A stretch of 64,000 nucleotides of DNA from PRO6 sp035565775. Its GTDB lineage: Bacteria > Pseudomonadota > Alphaproteobacteria > Rhizobiales > Xanthobacteraceae. The notes below the pieces were generated by a model. The model saw only the letters and a list, made by a program, of their open reading frames with translations, had not been told where the DNA came from and did no database searches. The DNA lies in the NCBI GenBank assembly GCA_035565775.1, contig DATMRW010000021.1:744001-808000 (forward strand). The letters run 5' to 3'. The position numbers and the translations under genes were made by a program. Positions 26,403-35,269 of this stretch are shown here, piece by piece (within the stretch, counting starts at the first letter, position 1; each line of letters opens with the position of its first letter).

Positions 26403-26624
26403 GTCTTACTTTCGTCCCAATGAGTGAATAATCATTCACCTGCGCTCAGGCGCGGTCCGCAAGGGCTGAATCTGAACGTCACCCCGACGATCACCCCATA
26501 TTGAGTCCCTTGAACGCCTTTGCCCCTAGATCTGGGGCAAATGATTTGTTTTTTCCGTCGCCGGTTTTCCCTGGCCGCAGATGTGGCAGACTCGCGCGAC
26601 GTTTTCTGACCGGATGTTGCGATT
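26403..26624. promoter_or_regulatory. Intergenic region with a 16-bp palindrome (26424-26439)
   Basis: The gap between the phaZ terminator and the metallopeptidase gene contains GTGAATAATCATTCAC, a perfect 6-bp inverted repeat around AATC, of the type bound by TetR-family dimers. No regulator gene is adjacent. The rest of the region shows no gene. Confidence 0.5.
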
Positions 26625-27380
26625 ATGGCTGTTCGTGCACTTCTTTACCGACGCCCCACTGAACCGAGCGCGTTGGTGATCAGGTTTGGCGCGCAGATTT
26701 ATTCGATCCGCCTGCGCCGCCATCGGCGTGCGCGGCGCTATACATTGCGCATTCATCCGTCGGCGCGCGAAGCCGTGCTGACAATGCCGCCGCGGGGCAC
26801 GCTTGAAGAGGCCAGGGATTTCGCCGAACGTCACGGCGAGTGGATCGCGTCGCGCCTGCAGGGTTTGCCGAAGGCCGCGCCGTTCGTGCCCGGCGGCATG
26901 GTGCCGCTGCGCGGCATCGAGCATCGCCTCGTCCATCGGCCGGCCTCGCGCGGCACGGTCTGGGCGGAGACGCGCGACAACGGCGAGCCGATCCTCTGCG
27001 TCGCCGGTGCCATCGAGCATTTTGATCGCCGCGTACACGACTTTCTCAAGCGCGAAGCCAAGCACGACCTCGCCGCTGCGGCACATCGCTACGCGGAGAT
27101 GCTCGACGTGAAGGTCAGACGCATCACTGTGCGCGACCAGTCGAGCCGCTGGGGCTCGTGCTCCTGCGCCGGCTCGCTGTCGTTCTCCTGGCGGCTGATC
27201 CTCGCGCCATCGCCGGTGCTCGACTATCTCGCCGCCCACGAGGTTGCCCATCTCGTCGAGATGAACCACTCGATCCGCTTTTGGCGGATCGTCGCAAAAA
27301 TCTGCCCGCAGACCGACCGCGCCAAGCACTGGCTCGACACCCACGGCAACGATCTGCACCGCTTCGGCATCAGCGACTGA
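26625..27380 (+). CDS. YgjP-like M48-type metallopeptidase domain protein (DUF45)
   Basis: Predicted 251-residue protein with the YgjP/DUF45 zinc peptidase domain at the C-terminus. The zinc site is H205-E-V-A-H209 with a further histidine in NH215S, and WGSCS near residue 176-180 is the family signature. The N-terminal part is very Arg-rich (RLRRHRRARRYTLRI). E. coli YgjP is of unclear function. It is transcribed alone and converges on pbp1A with a 13-bp gap. Confidence 0.87.
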   Translation: MAVRALLYRRPTEPSALVIRFGAQIYSIRLRRHRRARRYTLRIHPSAREAVLTMPPRGTLEEARDFAERHGEWIASRLQGLPKAAPFVPGGMVPLRGIEHRLVHRPASRGTVWAETRDNGEPILCVAGAIEHFDRRVHDFLKREAKHDLAAAAHRYAEMLDVKVRRITVRDQSSRWGSCSCAGSLSFSWRLILAPSPVLDYLAAHEVAHLVEMNHSIRFWRIVAKICPQTDRAKHWLDTHGNDLHRFGISD

Positions 27381-27393
27381 CGTCCGCTGCTGA

Positions 27394-29595
27394 CTACTGC
27401 CGCCCGAAAATCCGCTCCATCAGCCAGCCATCGAGGCCGGCGGCGGCCTCGGGCCGCGTTCCGGGCGGCACCGGCTGCAGCCCGGCGCGCGCCGCAGCCT
27501 GCGCAGGAGGCTGACCGGCGGGAAGCTGAGCCGAAGGCTGCGCCGGCAGTCCGACGGGTACTCCGCCTTCCGGCACAGGCATCGGCATCGGCGCAAAAAC
27601 GCGGTTGGCGCCAGGCAGCGCCGCAACCGGCACGCCCTGATGCGCGCTCTTCATGAAGCGGGTCCAGACATCCACCGGCAGGCCGCCGCCCGTCGCCTTG
27701 CGCGTCGGCGAGTTGTCGTCGTTGCCGAGCCAGACACCGGTGACGAGATTAGCTGTGTAGCCGACAAACCAGGCGTCGCGGAAATCCTGGCTGGTGCCGG
27801 TCTTGCCGGCCGCCTGCCAGCCCGGCAGCTCGGCCTTGCGCGCGGTGCCGGTGCGCAGCGTTTCCTGCATCATCTGGTTCATCATCGAGACGCTGCGGGC
27901 ATCGATAGCCTGCCCGGTGCGATCGGGCCGCCGCGCATAGAGCAGCTTGTTGCCCGTGGTGCGGATGCGCCGGATGACATAAGGCGATGCCGCGCGCCCG
28001 CCATTGGCGAACGGCGCGTAGGCCCCGACCAGTTCGAGCAGCGACACCTCGGAGGTGCCGAGCGAAAGCGAGGCATTGGCCTCAAGCTTTGACGCAATGC
28101 CGAGCCGGTGCGCGGTCCGCACCACCGCCGCAGGCCCGACCTCCTGCCCGAGACGCACGGCAACCGTGTTGAGCGACATCGCCAGCGCCTGCGTCAGCGT
28201 CACGTTGCCAAAATATTCCTGCGTGTAGTTCTCCGGCCGCCAGCCCTTGATGTTGATCGGCGCATCCGGGCGGATCGTGTCGGGCGTCAGCCCCTGCTCG
28301 ATGGCGGTCAGATAGACGAACGGCTTGAAGGCCGAGCCGGGCTGGCGCTTCGCCGTCACAGCGCGGTTGAACTGGCTTTCCGAATAGTTGCGGCCGCCGA
28401 CCAGCGCGCGCACCGCGCCATCGGGATTCATCGCCACCAGCGCGCCCTGCGAGACGTTGAACTTCACACTCTTGGCCGCCAGTTCGTCGATAATCGCGGC
28501 CTCGGCTTCCGCCTGCAGTTTTGGATCGATCGTGGTCTCGACCACGATGTTCTGGTCGACCTGCCCGACGAGATCGTCCAAAACCTCGGCGATCCAGTCG
28601 GCGGCATAATTCACGGTGCCGGCGCTCGGCGCCTTCATGGCATAGGAGGGATTGGCGATCGCGGCCTTCGCCTGCGCCTGCGTGATCAGCCCGGCATCGG
28701 CCATCGCCGCGAGCACCAGTTTTGCGCGCTTCTCCGCGCCCTTGGGGTTACGGTTAGGAGCAAGACGGCTCGGCGATTTCACCAGTCCGGCAAGCATCGC
28801 GGCTTCCGCCAGCGTTATGTTGCGCGCCGATTTGCCGAAGTAGCGCTGCGCCGCCGCATCCACGCCATAGGCGCCCGCGCCGAAATAGACGCGGTTGAGA
28901 TACATCTCGAGAATCTCGTTCTTGGAGTACTTGTGCTCCAGCCAGACCGCAAGTTCCACCTCCTGCAGCTTGCGCTGCATGGTGCGTTCCTGCGTCAGAA
29001 ACAGATTCTTGGCGAGCTGCTGCGTCAGCGTCGAGCCGCCCTGCGAAACGCCGCGGTGCATGACGTTGGCATAGGCGGCGCGAACGATGCCGATCGGGTC
29101 GACGCCGTAATGCGAATAGAAACGGCGATCCTCAATCGCGATGAAAGCATTCGGCACATAGGCCGGCAGCATTTTCAGCGGCAGGTTTTCACCCGCCATC
29201 TCGCCGCGCATCGCCAGCACGCTGCCATCGGCGCCGGTGATCTGGATGGTCGGCGGCCGCTTCGGCACCTGCAGCGAATGGATCGGAGGCAGATGGGCGC
29301 CGACATAGACGACGACGCCGACAATCGCGATGGTCACCCACAGGCCGGCCACCGCACCCCAATAGGCGATGCGCCCAAAGGCTTTGCGGACGCCGCCCCT
29401 GCGGCGCCTGCCGCCACCACGGGAACGCGGCGCGGCCGAGGATTTTGAAGCCGCCGGCTTGGGTTTCGGTTTCGGCTTGGGCTCCTCAGGGCCGAGGATG
29501 CGGTCCTGGATGCTGACCTGAAGATCGGCGAGCGACGAAAGCGGGCCGAAGGTCGGCTCCTTTCGCGCCTGCTTTTTCTTCCGTCCAGAAGCCAT
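27394..29595 (-). CDS. Class A penicillin-binding protein (PBP1A family)
   Basis: Predicted 733-residue bifunctional peptidoglycan synthase. A basic, KP-repeat N-terminal cytoplasmic tail (about 1-72) precedes one membrane helix (76-98). The GT51 glycosyltransferase domain has catalytic E155 in AIEDRRFYSHYG and GGSTLTQQLAKNLFL. The transpeptidase domain has S421-x-x-K424, S474-L-N476 and K598-T-G600. A Pro/Ala-rich C-terminal tail follows. Located at the inner membrane facing the periplasm. The odd features are the long KPKPKP tail and the proline-rich end. Transcribed away from the MFS gene cluster on the same strand. Confidence 0.95.
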   Translation of the reverse strand: MASGRKKKQARKEPTFGPLSSLADLQVSIQDRILGPEEPKPKPKPKPAASKSSAAPRSRGGGRRRRGGVRKAFGRIAYWGAVAGLWVTIAIVGVVVYVGAHLPPIHSLQVPKRPPTIQITGADGSVLAMRGEMAGENLPLKMLPAYVPNAFIAIEDRRFYSHYGVDPIGIVRAAYANVMHRGVSQGGSTLTQQLAKNLFLTQERTMQRKLQEVELAVWLEHKYSKNEILEMYLNRVYFGAGAYGVDAAAQRYFGKSARNITLAEAAMLAGLVKSPSRLAPNRNPKGAEKRAKLVLAAMADAGLITQAQAKAAIANPSYAMKAPSAGTVNYAADWIAEVLDDLVGQVDQNIVVETTIDPKLQAEAEAAIIDELAAKSVKFNVSQGALVAMNPDGAVRALVGGRNYSESQFNRAVTAKRQPGSAFKPFVYLTAIEQGLTPDTIRPDAPINIKGWRPENYTQEYFGNVTLTQALAMSLNTVAVRLGQEVGPAAVVRTAHRLGIASKLEANASLSLGTSEVSLLELVGAYAPFANGGRAASPYVIRRIRTTGNKLLYARRPDRTGQAIDARSVSMMNQMMQETLRTGTARKAELPGWQAAGKTGTSQDFRDAWFVGYTANLVTGVWLGNDDNSPTRKATGGGLPVDVWTRFMKSAHQGVPVAALPGANRVFAPMPMPVPEGGVPVGLPAQPSAQLPAGQPPAQAAARAGLQPVPPGTRPEAAAGLDGWLMERIFGRQ

Positions 29596-29701
29596 TCACC
29601 CCGCCCAGCCAAAGTTGCACGTCGCACATGATGACCTAACAAGGCGGGTTTAAGACCGGGTTACGGAAAGATTAACGGCTTTGTAACAAGCCGCCCGATC
29701 G

Positions 29702-29728
29702 CTGCGAGGCGTGTCACTGCGAGGCGTG
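29702..29728. repeat. 12-bp direct repeat over the MFS gene stop codon
   Basis: CTGCGAGGCGTG occurs at 29702-29713 and 29717-29728 with the TCA (minus-strand stop) as the 3-bp spacer. It is similar in placement to the 14-bp duplication at the actS stop. Confidence 0.8.
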
Positions 29729-30919
29729 GCGGATCCGCGTCAGCATGATCAGGCCGACAAACACAGCAAGAGCGGCCATCAGCGTGAACATCGCCGGAAT
29801 GCCGATCCGGTCGATCAGGAAGCCGCAAACAACGACGCCGGCCGCCTGAGACACGTAGAAACTGGTGGCGAACAGCGCCACCGCCGCGCCGCGCGCTTCG
29901 GGGACCATCTGCGTCGCGAGGGTCTGCAGCGTGTTGTGGATCATATAATAGCCCATGCCGATCAGCGCGATCGCCGGGAGTGACCACTGCGCCTGCGGGG
30001 CAAAGCCGATCACGATCAGACCGCCGCCGATGAAAATGGTGCCGAGCAGGGACATTTTGCCCTGCCCCAGCAGGTTGAGGAACTGGCGCGAGAACAGCAC
30101 GTAGGCTGTCGCGCCTGCGGCAAACACCGCGAGATACAGACCGACAGTTCCGAAATCGAAACCAAAGCGGTTGCGCAGGTGGAGGCCGACATAGGTGAAG
30201 GCGCCGAACACCGCAAAACCCTCAAGCGCAACCACGACGAGAACGAACCGCACGCGCGGGATCAGCACGAGACGCGCGGTCGCCGCCCATGTCTTGAGCC
30301 ACGAGGTATGAACCGGCGTCGGCCGCTCCGCCGCCAGCGGATTAGTGCGCAGCTCGTAGATCAGCCCGAGGCTGACGACGGCGAACACGCCCGCAAGCAC
30401 GAAGAACGATGCGCGCCAGCCAAAATATTCGCCGAGGATGCCGCCGCCGATCTGGCCGGCGAGCACGCCGAGCACCTGGCCGAACATGAAGCGCGCCAGA
30501 ATCGGCTGGCGCTCCTCGTAGTCGACGACGTCGCCGATCCACGCCATCGACAACGGGATGATCGCCGCCGAGGTCATGCCGGATATCAGCCGCGCAAAAA
30601 TGATGCCGTTGAACGAGCCGGATAGCCCGCACGCCGTCGCCGTCACCACCGAGGCCATGCAGATGAACAGCACGATGCGATATTTGCCGAAGCGGTCCCC
30701 GACGGGGCCGAACAGCGCCTGGAACGAGCCATAGGCGAAGGTGTAGACGCTCGCCACGATGGCGACGGCCGCGATGCTCACGTCGAACTCATCGGCGATC
30801 TGCGGCAGGACGGAATCGGTGATGCGGGTGGTTGCCGCGCTCGCGAATGCCGCTGTCGCAAGCAGCACGATCGAGCGGCGCGGGATCTCCGCGGAGGAGG
30901 TAGCAGAAAGGCTTGTCAC
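29714..30919 (-). CDS. MFS transporter
   Basis: Predicted 401-residue major facilitator with 12 hydrophobic segments. The loop 2-3 signature is seen as GPVGDRFGKYR. Drug/sugar-efflux-like (DHA1 type) by general pattern; the substrate is unknown. The first codon is GTG with no clear ribosome-binding site, and a start a few codons later is possible because the N-terminus before IVLLATAAFAS is poorly conserved. It lies 116 bp downstream of the lipocalin gene on the same strand, so read-through from that operon is possible. Confidence 0.87.
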   Translation of the reverse strand: MTSLSATSSAEIPRRSIVLLATAAFASAATTRITDSVLPQIADEFDVSIAAVAIVASVYTFAYGSFQALFGPVGDRFGKYRIVLFICMASVVTATACGLSGSFNGIIFARLISGMTSAAIIPLSMAWIGDVVDYEERQPILARFMFGQVLGVLAGQIGGGILGEYFGWRASFFVLAGVFAVVSLGLIYELRTNPLAAERPTPVHTSWLKTWAATARLVLIPRVRFVLVVVALEGFAVFGAFTYVGLHLRNRFGFDFGTVGLYLAVFAAGATAYVLFSRQFLNLLGQGKMSLLGTIFIGGGLIVIGFAPQAQWSLPAIALIGMGYYMIHNTLQTLATQMVPEARGAAVALFATSFYVSQAAGVVVCGFLIDRIGIPAMFTLMAALAVFVGLIMLTRIRHASQ

Positions 30920-31035
30920 GGAAAGGTCCAGATCGTGGAGAGGTCGTTGGGGGGCAGCGCACTTAATCCGCCTTGGCGGCCAAGCACAATGGCGCGGCGC
31001 GCAGCCGGCCTATGCCCGCAAGTGAAGGCGGCCGC

Positions 31036-32133
31036 TCAATAGCCGGTCATTTCGAGATAGCCGATGCCGGCATGGGTGCCGCGGCACCGCACCGGCCCCT
31101 CCCAATAAGGAAAGCTCAGCGCCATCCAGCTCTGCGGATTGATCGCTTCGGTCTCGATGCTCACGCCTCGCGCCGGAATGGCGAGCCGCCACTTCGTCGG
31201 AATGGATTTTGCGCCGACCTTGCTCCAGGCCACCGGCGACAGCTCGATGCCGTCGCTCGGCAGCACTTCGGCGGAGCCGTCGCGGCCGATCCAGGTGCCG
31301 GCGCGGTAGCTCGTGCCGTCCGTGTGCCGGAGCCGGAACAGCATCAGCTTGTCGCCATCGTCGAACTGCAGCGAAAACCAGTCCCATCCCGACTGGTCGG
31401 CAGCCAGCGGCTGGCTGCTCCACTCGCGATCCATCCAGGCGCGGCCCGCCACCGGAATCATGCGATCGCCGAACGTCAGCACGCCCTGCGCATGAAAGTT
31501 CGGCTGGCTGTAATAATACGACGCCTGTCCGCGGTCGGATTTCTGGCTGAAGCCGTGATCGCCCTGCAGCACAAGATCGCGCGTTGCGGTCAGCCGCAGC
31601 GTGTAGGCGAAGTTCGGCCCCGCTGCCGTCACTTCCAGAGGTGAGAGCGTCAGGGGCGCGGTCGCAACGCTGCCCTGCAAGGACCAGTTGTCGATGAAGG
31701 CGCGGAACGGTGAGAGTTCGACCCCGGCCTGCCCGACCCCGCCGCGCGCGAACCGCTCGGCAAAGAAATGCTCGGTCGCGCTGGTGACGGCGGCGTGCCC
31801 CATCCAGACCTGCTGATTGGCCCAGCCCTCGCCCTGCGGCCCCGGCATCGCCGCCTGCCGGAACAGCGTCCACTGCGCGCCATACTCCGCGCCGTCCTCG
31901 CCCTTGAGGTTGGCCGTGACGTACCACCACTCGATGCGGAAATCCGGGTGCGCGCCGTGATCCTCCGGAAAGCGCAAGACAACGCCGCGCTTCACTTCCG
32001 CAAAGCCCCGGGCGCTCGCGCCTAGCCCGGCGAAGCCTTCGCTCGGCGGGCCGCCCTGCGCGAACGCCGCTGCCGGCGACAGCGCCAGCGCGGACCACCC
32101 GAGAAAGCTGCGGCGGGAGAGTTTAGCGCTCAT
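31036..32133 (-). CDS. AttH-like lipocalin-domain protein with Tat signal
   Basis: Predicted 365-residue protein of the AttH / carotenoid 1,2-hydratase-like lipocalin family. The N-terminus KLSRRSFLGWSALALSPAAAFAQ is a twin-arginine signal. IEWWYVTANL, the duplicated barrel domain and DWFSLQFDDGDKLMLFRLR are typical. Its start overlaps the permease stop by 11 bp, so it forms an operon with the FtsX-type permease and LolD-type ATPase. In this setting it is likely a periplasmic partner of the transporter rather than a carotenoid enzyme. ATG 32133 is selected; a frame extending to 32214 has no family character. Confidence 0.87.
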   Translation of the reverse strand: MSAKLSRRSFLGWSALALSPAAAFAQGGPPSEGFAGLGASARGFAEVKRGVVLRFPEDHGAHPDFRIEWWYVTANLKGEDGAEYGAQWTLFRQAAMPGPQGEGWANQQVWMGHAAVTSATEHFFAERFARGGVGQAGVELSPFRAFIDNWSLQGSVATAPLTLSPLEVTAAGPNFAYTLRLTATRDLVLQGDHGFSQKSDRGQASYYYSQPNFHAQGVLTFGDRMIPVAGRAWMDREWSSQPLAADQSGWDWFSLQFDDGDKLMLFRLRHTDGTSYRAGTWIGRDGSAEVLPSDGIELSPVAWSKVGAKSIPTKWRLAIPARGVSIETEAINPQSWMALSFPYWEGPVRCRGTHAGIGYLEMTGY

Positions 32134-34585
32134 TGGAAAACACCCGCATGAGATCGGCCGGCCGTTGCCGCGCGAGCTTGATGATCGGCAAGAGCGCCGC
32201 CAGCAGCGCGGCAATCATCGCAACGACGATAAGCCGGACGATCTGGTCCGGAAACACATGAAACGGCAGCCGCCAGCCGAAGGCTTTGACATTGACCACC
32301 GCGAGCAGGCACCACGCCACTACGAGGCCGAGCGGCACCGCGATCAGCGACGTGAACAGCGCCAGCGCCATGGTCTTGACCAGCTCGAGCACGGCAAGGC
32401 TCCGGCGCGGCAGACCGATTGCCCACAGCGGCGCGAGCTGCGGCAGCCGGCTGTTGCCGAGCGTCAACAGGCTGGTGAGGAGCGCAATTCCGGCAACGCC
32501 GAGCGTGAACGCGTTGAGGCTCGCCGTGACGGCGAAGGTCTTGTTGAAGATCTGCAGCGATTCCGCCTTCAGGGCGCCCTGATCGATCAGGCGGTTTGGT
32601 GGCAGTCCCGTTTCGCGGCGCAATTGCGCGACCAGCGCCGGCACCGCGCCTTTCTTCACGCGCAGGCCGTAACGGACATGCGGCGTTTGCGGCCAGTGCG
32701 CGAACAGCACGTCGTTGGCGAGGCCGATCTGACCTTTCGCGTTGCCATAGTCCGGATAGATGCCGCCGACAGTCAAACGCAACTCGCCCTGCGGGGTCGA
32801 AACACGCAGCTCCGCGCCCGGCGACAGCGACAGACGGCGCGCGAGCTGCTCGCTGACCAGCGCCGCCTTGCCGCTGGCGATGTGCGCCCAGACATGCGGG
32901 CGGGCTTCCAGCAGGGGCCAGCTATCGCGATAGGTCGGGTGATCGGAGAAGCCGAGCACCTCCACCGGCCAGCCGCCGATCTGCGCATCCGCGCGCGGGG
33001 TCGGAAGGATTGCGAGAACGTCGGGATTGCCGCGCAGGCCCTCGAGCATTTTCGCAGCCTGCGCATCGCTGGTCGCGTTGAAATAGATTTCCGCCCCGAG
33101 GCGCTGGTCGAGCCAGCCGGCAAAGGTCTGGTTGAAGCTGCGGACCATCGTGCCGACGCCGATGTTCACGGCCAGCGCAAGCAGCAGCGCCATCAGCGCC
33201 AGCGACAGGCCGGACAGCTGCTGGCGGCTGTCGGCCCAGAACCATTTTGCCGTCGCCGAGCGCGCGAGCCGTTCGGCGAATGACAGCCACGTGCCGAGAA
33301 TGATTGGCAGCCCCAAGGCCGCACCGATCATGATCGTCGCCAGCAAGGCGAAACCCGTGATCAGGCCGTCGCCGAACCGCAGGATGACCAAGGAACTGAG
33401 AAGAATAAAAACCGCGACCACGCCCTGCCATGTCAGCCAGCGCTGCTGCACCGCGCGCCAGGCATAAGGATGTGCGGTCGCCAGCAGGGGCAGTCTGCTT
33501 ACTTTCGCGAGGCTATAGCCGGCGGCCGCAAGCGCGCCGAAAACGCTCATTCCGATGCTCGCCAGCCACCAGATCGGCTCCAGCGTCAGTTGCCCCGGCA
33601 CCTGCGCGCCGTAGAGCCCGCGCAGGCTCACCGCGACATCCGGCAACAGCAGCGCCGCGATCAGATAGCCACCGGCGCAGCCGATGAAACCGGCAATCAG
33701 TGCGAGCGAAACCAGCTCGACCAGCAACGCCGCAGTCAGCCCCGCGGCCGAGATTCCGCAAGCCCGCAGCGTTCGCATCGTCGGCAGCCGCTGCTCGAAG
33801 GCAAGACCGATCGCCGAGTGAACGATGAACAGCCCGACGACGAACGACAGCAGGCCGAACGCGGTGAGGTTGGTATGAAAGCTCTGGGTCAGCCGGTCGA
33901 GATCGCTCTCGCTGCCCGCCGCGACGAAATTGAGCTGCCGCCCGGCGATCTCGGCAAGCGGCGCGCGCAGGCCGCTGTCGGGGCCGACCAGCAGCCGCGA
34001 GAGCTGTCCCTGCCGTTGCAGCAGCCGCTGCGCGGCGCCGATATCGACGACCGCCAGATTGTCGACGAGATCGTTGACCACTTTCAGCGGCGGCAATGCG
34101 CCGATTTCGCCGATCGAAGGCGTGGCGTTTTCGGCAAGGTTCAACTCGCGCAGCGTCGCGGCCGACACCAGCGTCCGGCCCGGCGGCAGCAGGAACGCGG
34201 CAAGATCGCCGCTGCCGAAGCGCGGGCCGGGGCCGGCCTCGCGTGGCAAGGTGATCGGCTCGATGCCGATCAAACGCAGGTTCACATTGTTGACGACGAT
34301 GCGCCCCTCGAGCACCGGCGAAACCGGCCAGCCGGCGCGGCGCAGGGCAGCGAACAGGTCTTGCGAAAACATTCCGCCGTCGCTCGCCACCAGCATCGCG
34401 GTGTTGCCGCCGCCGAAGGCCGCCGCGGCGCGATCGTAGCTCTGGCGCGCCTGCGCGTTGATCGCCTGCACGCCGCTCCACAACGCGGTCGCGGCGATCA
34501 GGCCGACCACGAGCGTAGCAAGTTGCATCGGATGCCGTCGCCAGTGGCTGAGCAGAACCGCAAGAACCCAGCAGAGCCGTTTCAC
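32123..34585 (-). CDS. FtsX-like ABC transporter permease
   Basis: Predicted 820-residue permease with two FtsX/MacB-type halves. A first helix is at about 20-40, a large extracytoplasmic domain follows to about 245, then three helices, a second central block of helices (370-520), a second periplasmic domain (520-680) and a final three-helix FtsX block (690-815). This is the long ten-helix layout of lipoprotein/lipid-type permeases. The start is GTG 34585, overlapping the ATPase stop by 4 bp; the frame continues upstream without family sequence. Cargo unknown. Confidence 0.88.
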   Translation of the reverse strand: MKRLCWVLAVLLSHWRRHPMQLATLVVGLIAATALWSGVQAINAQARQSYDRAAAAFGGGNTAMLVASDGGMFSQDLFAALRRAGWPVSPVLEGRIVVNNVNLRLIGIEPITLPREAGPGPRFGSGDLAAFLLPPGRTLVSAATLRELNLAENATPSIGEIGALPPLKVVNDLVDNLAVVDIGAAQRLLQRQGQLSRLLVGPDSGLRAPLAEIAGRQLNFVAAGSESDLDRLTQSFHTNLTAFGLLSFVVGLFIVHSAIGLAFEQRLPTMRTLRACGISAAGLTAALLVELVSLALIAGFIGCAGGYLIAALLLPDVAVSLRGLYGAQVPGQLTLEPIWWLASIGMSVFGALAAAGYSLAKVSRLPLLATAHPYAWRAVQQRWLTWQGVVAVFILLSSLVILRFGDGLITGFALLATIMIGAALGLPIILGTWLSFAERLARSATAKWFWADSRQQLSGLSLALMALLLALAVNIGVGTMVRSFNQTFAGWLDQRLGAEIYFNATSDAQAAKMLEGLRGNPDVLAILPTPRADAQIGGWPVEVLGFSDHPTYRDSWPLLEARPHVWAHIASGKAALVSEQLARRLSLSPGAELRVSTPQGELRLTVGGIYPDYGNAKGQIGLANDVLFAHWPQTPHVRYGLRVKKGAVPALVAQLRRETGLPPNRLIDQGALKAESLQIFNKTFAVTASLNAFTLGVAGIALLTSLLTLGNSRLPQLAPLWAIGLPRRSLAVLELVKTMALALFTSLIAVPLGLVVAWCLLAVVNVKAFGWRLPFHVFPDQIVRLIVVAMIAALLAALLPIIKLARQRPADLMRVFSNER

Positions 34586-35235
34586 ACGATCCGTCCTGAA
34601 TGCAGATGAACCCGCCGATCGAGCTTTTCCGCAAGGCGCAGGCTGTGCGTCACCATCAGGAATCCGCAGCCGGTGCGGCGGATCAGATCCCGGGCGAGCT
34701 CGACGACCTCGTCGGCGGTGGCCTCGTCGAGATTGCCGGTCGGCTCGTCGGCGAGAACGAACAGCGGCTTCACCGCCAGCGCGCGGCCGATGGCGACGCG
34801 CTGCTGCTGGCCGCCGGATAGCTGCTCGGGATAGCGGTCGAGCAGAGCCTTGAGGCCGAGACGCACGATCAATTCCTCCAGCCAGGGACGATCCATGCGG
34901 CCCGCAATGCGCGCCTGAAATGCCAGATTGTCCGCGACCGACAGGCTCGGGATCAGGTTGAACTGCTGGAACACCAGCCCCAGCCGGTCGCGCCGCAGCG
35001 CCGCGCGCGCGGCATCGGGAAGGCCGGTGATCACATCGTCGCCGAGCCGGATCTCGCCGCTGTCCGCCTGATCGAGCCCCGCGCACAGATGCAGTAGCGT
35101 GCTTTTCCCGCTGCCGGATTCGCCGGTCAGCGCCACGCTTTCGCCCGCCGCGACGGAGAGGTCAACGCCGCGCAGCACCGCGAGCGGCCCCTGCGGCGTG
35201 CGATAGGACTTCGTGAGATTGACGACGTTCAGCAT
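34582..35235 (-). CDS. ABC transporter ATP-binding protein (LolD/MacB type)
   Basis: Predicted 217-residue ATPase. Walker A GESGSGKST, the FQQFNLIPSLSV Q-loop segment, signature LSGGQQQRVAIGRAL, Walker B FVLADEPTGNLD and VTHSLRLAE are all present. The DEPTGNLD form is characteristic of the LolD/MacB/FtsE class. ATG 35235 follows GGATAGGG; a GTG start at 35253 is the alternative. It is the first gene of the ATPase/permease/lipocalin operon, 34 bp before which glnD ends on the same strand. Confidence 0.9.
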   Translation of the reverse strand: MLNVVNLTKSYRTPQGPLAVLRGVDLSVAAGESVALTGESGSGKSTLLHLCAGLDQADSGEIRLGDDVITGLPDAARAALRRDRLGLVFQQFNLIPSLSVADNLAFQARIAGRMDRPWLEELIVRLGLKALLDRYPEQLSGGQQQRVAIGRALAVKPLFVLADEPTGNLDEATADEVVELARDLIRRTGCGFLMVTHSLRLAEKLDRRVHLHSGRIV

Positions 35236-35269
35236 CACCCTATCCGTAAGCACAGCAACCGGCGCGACG

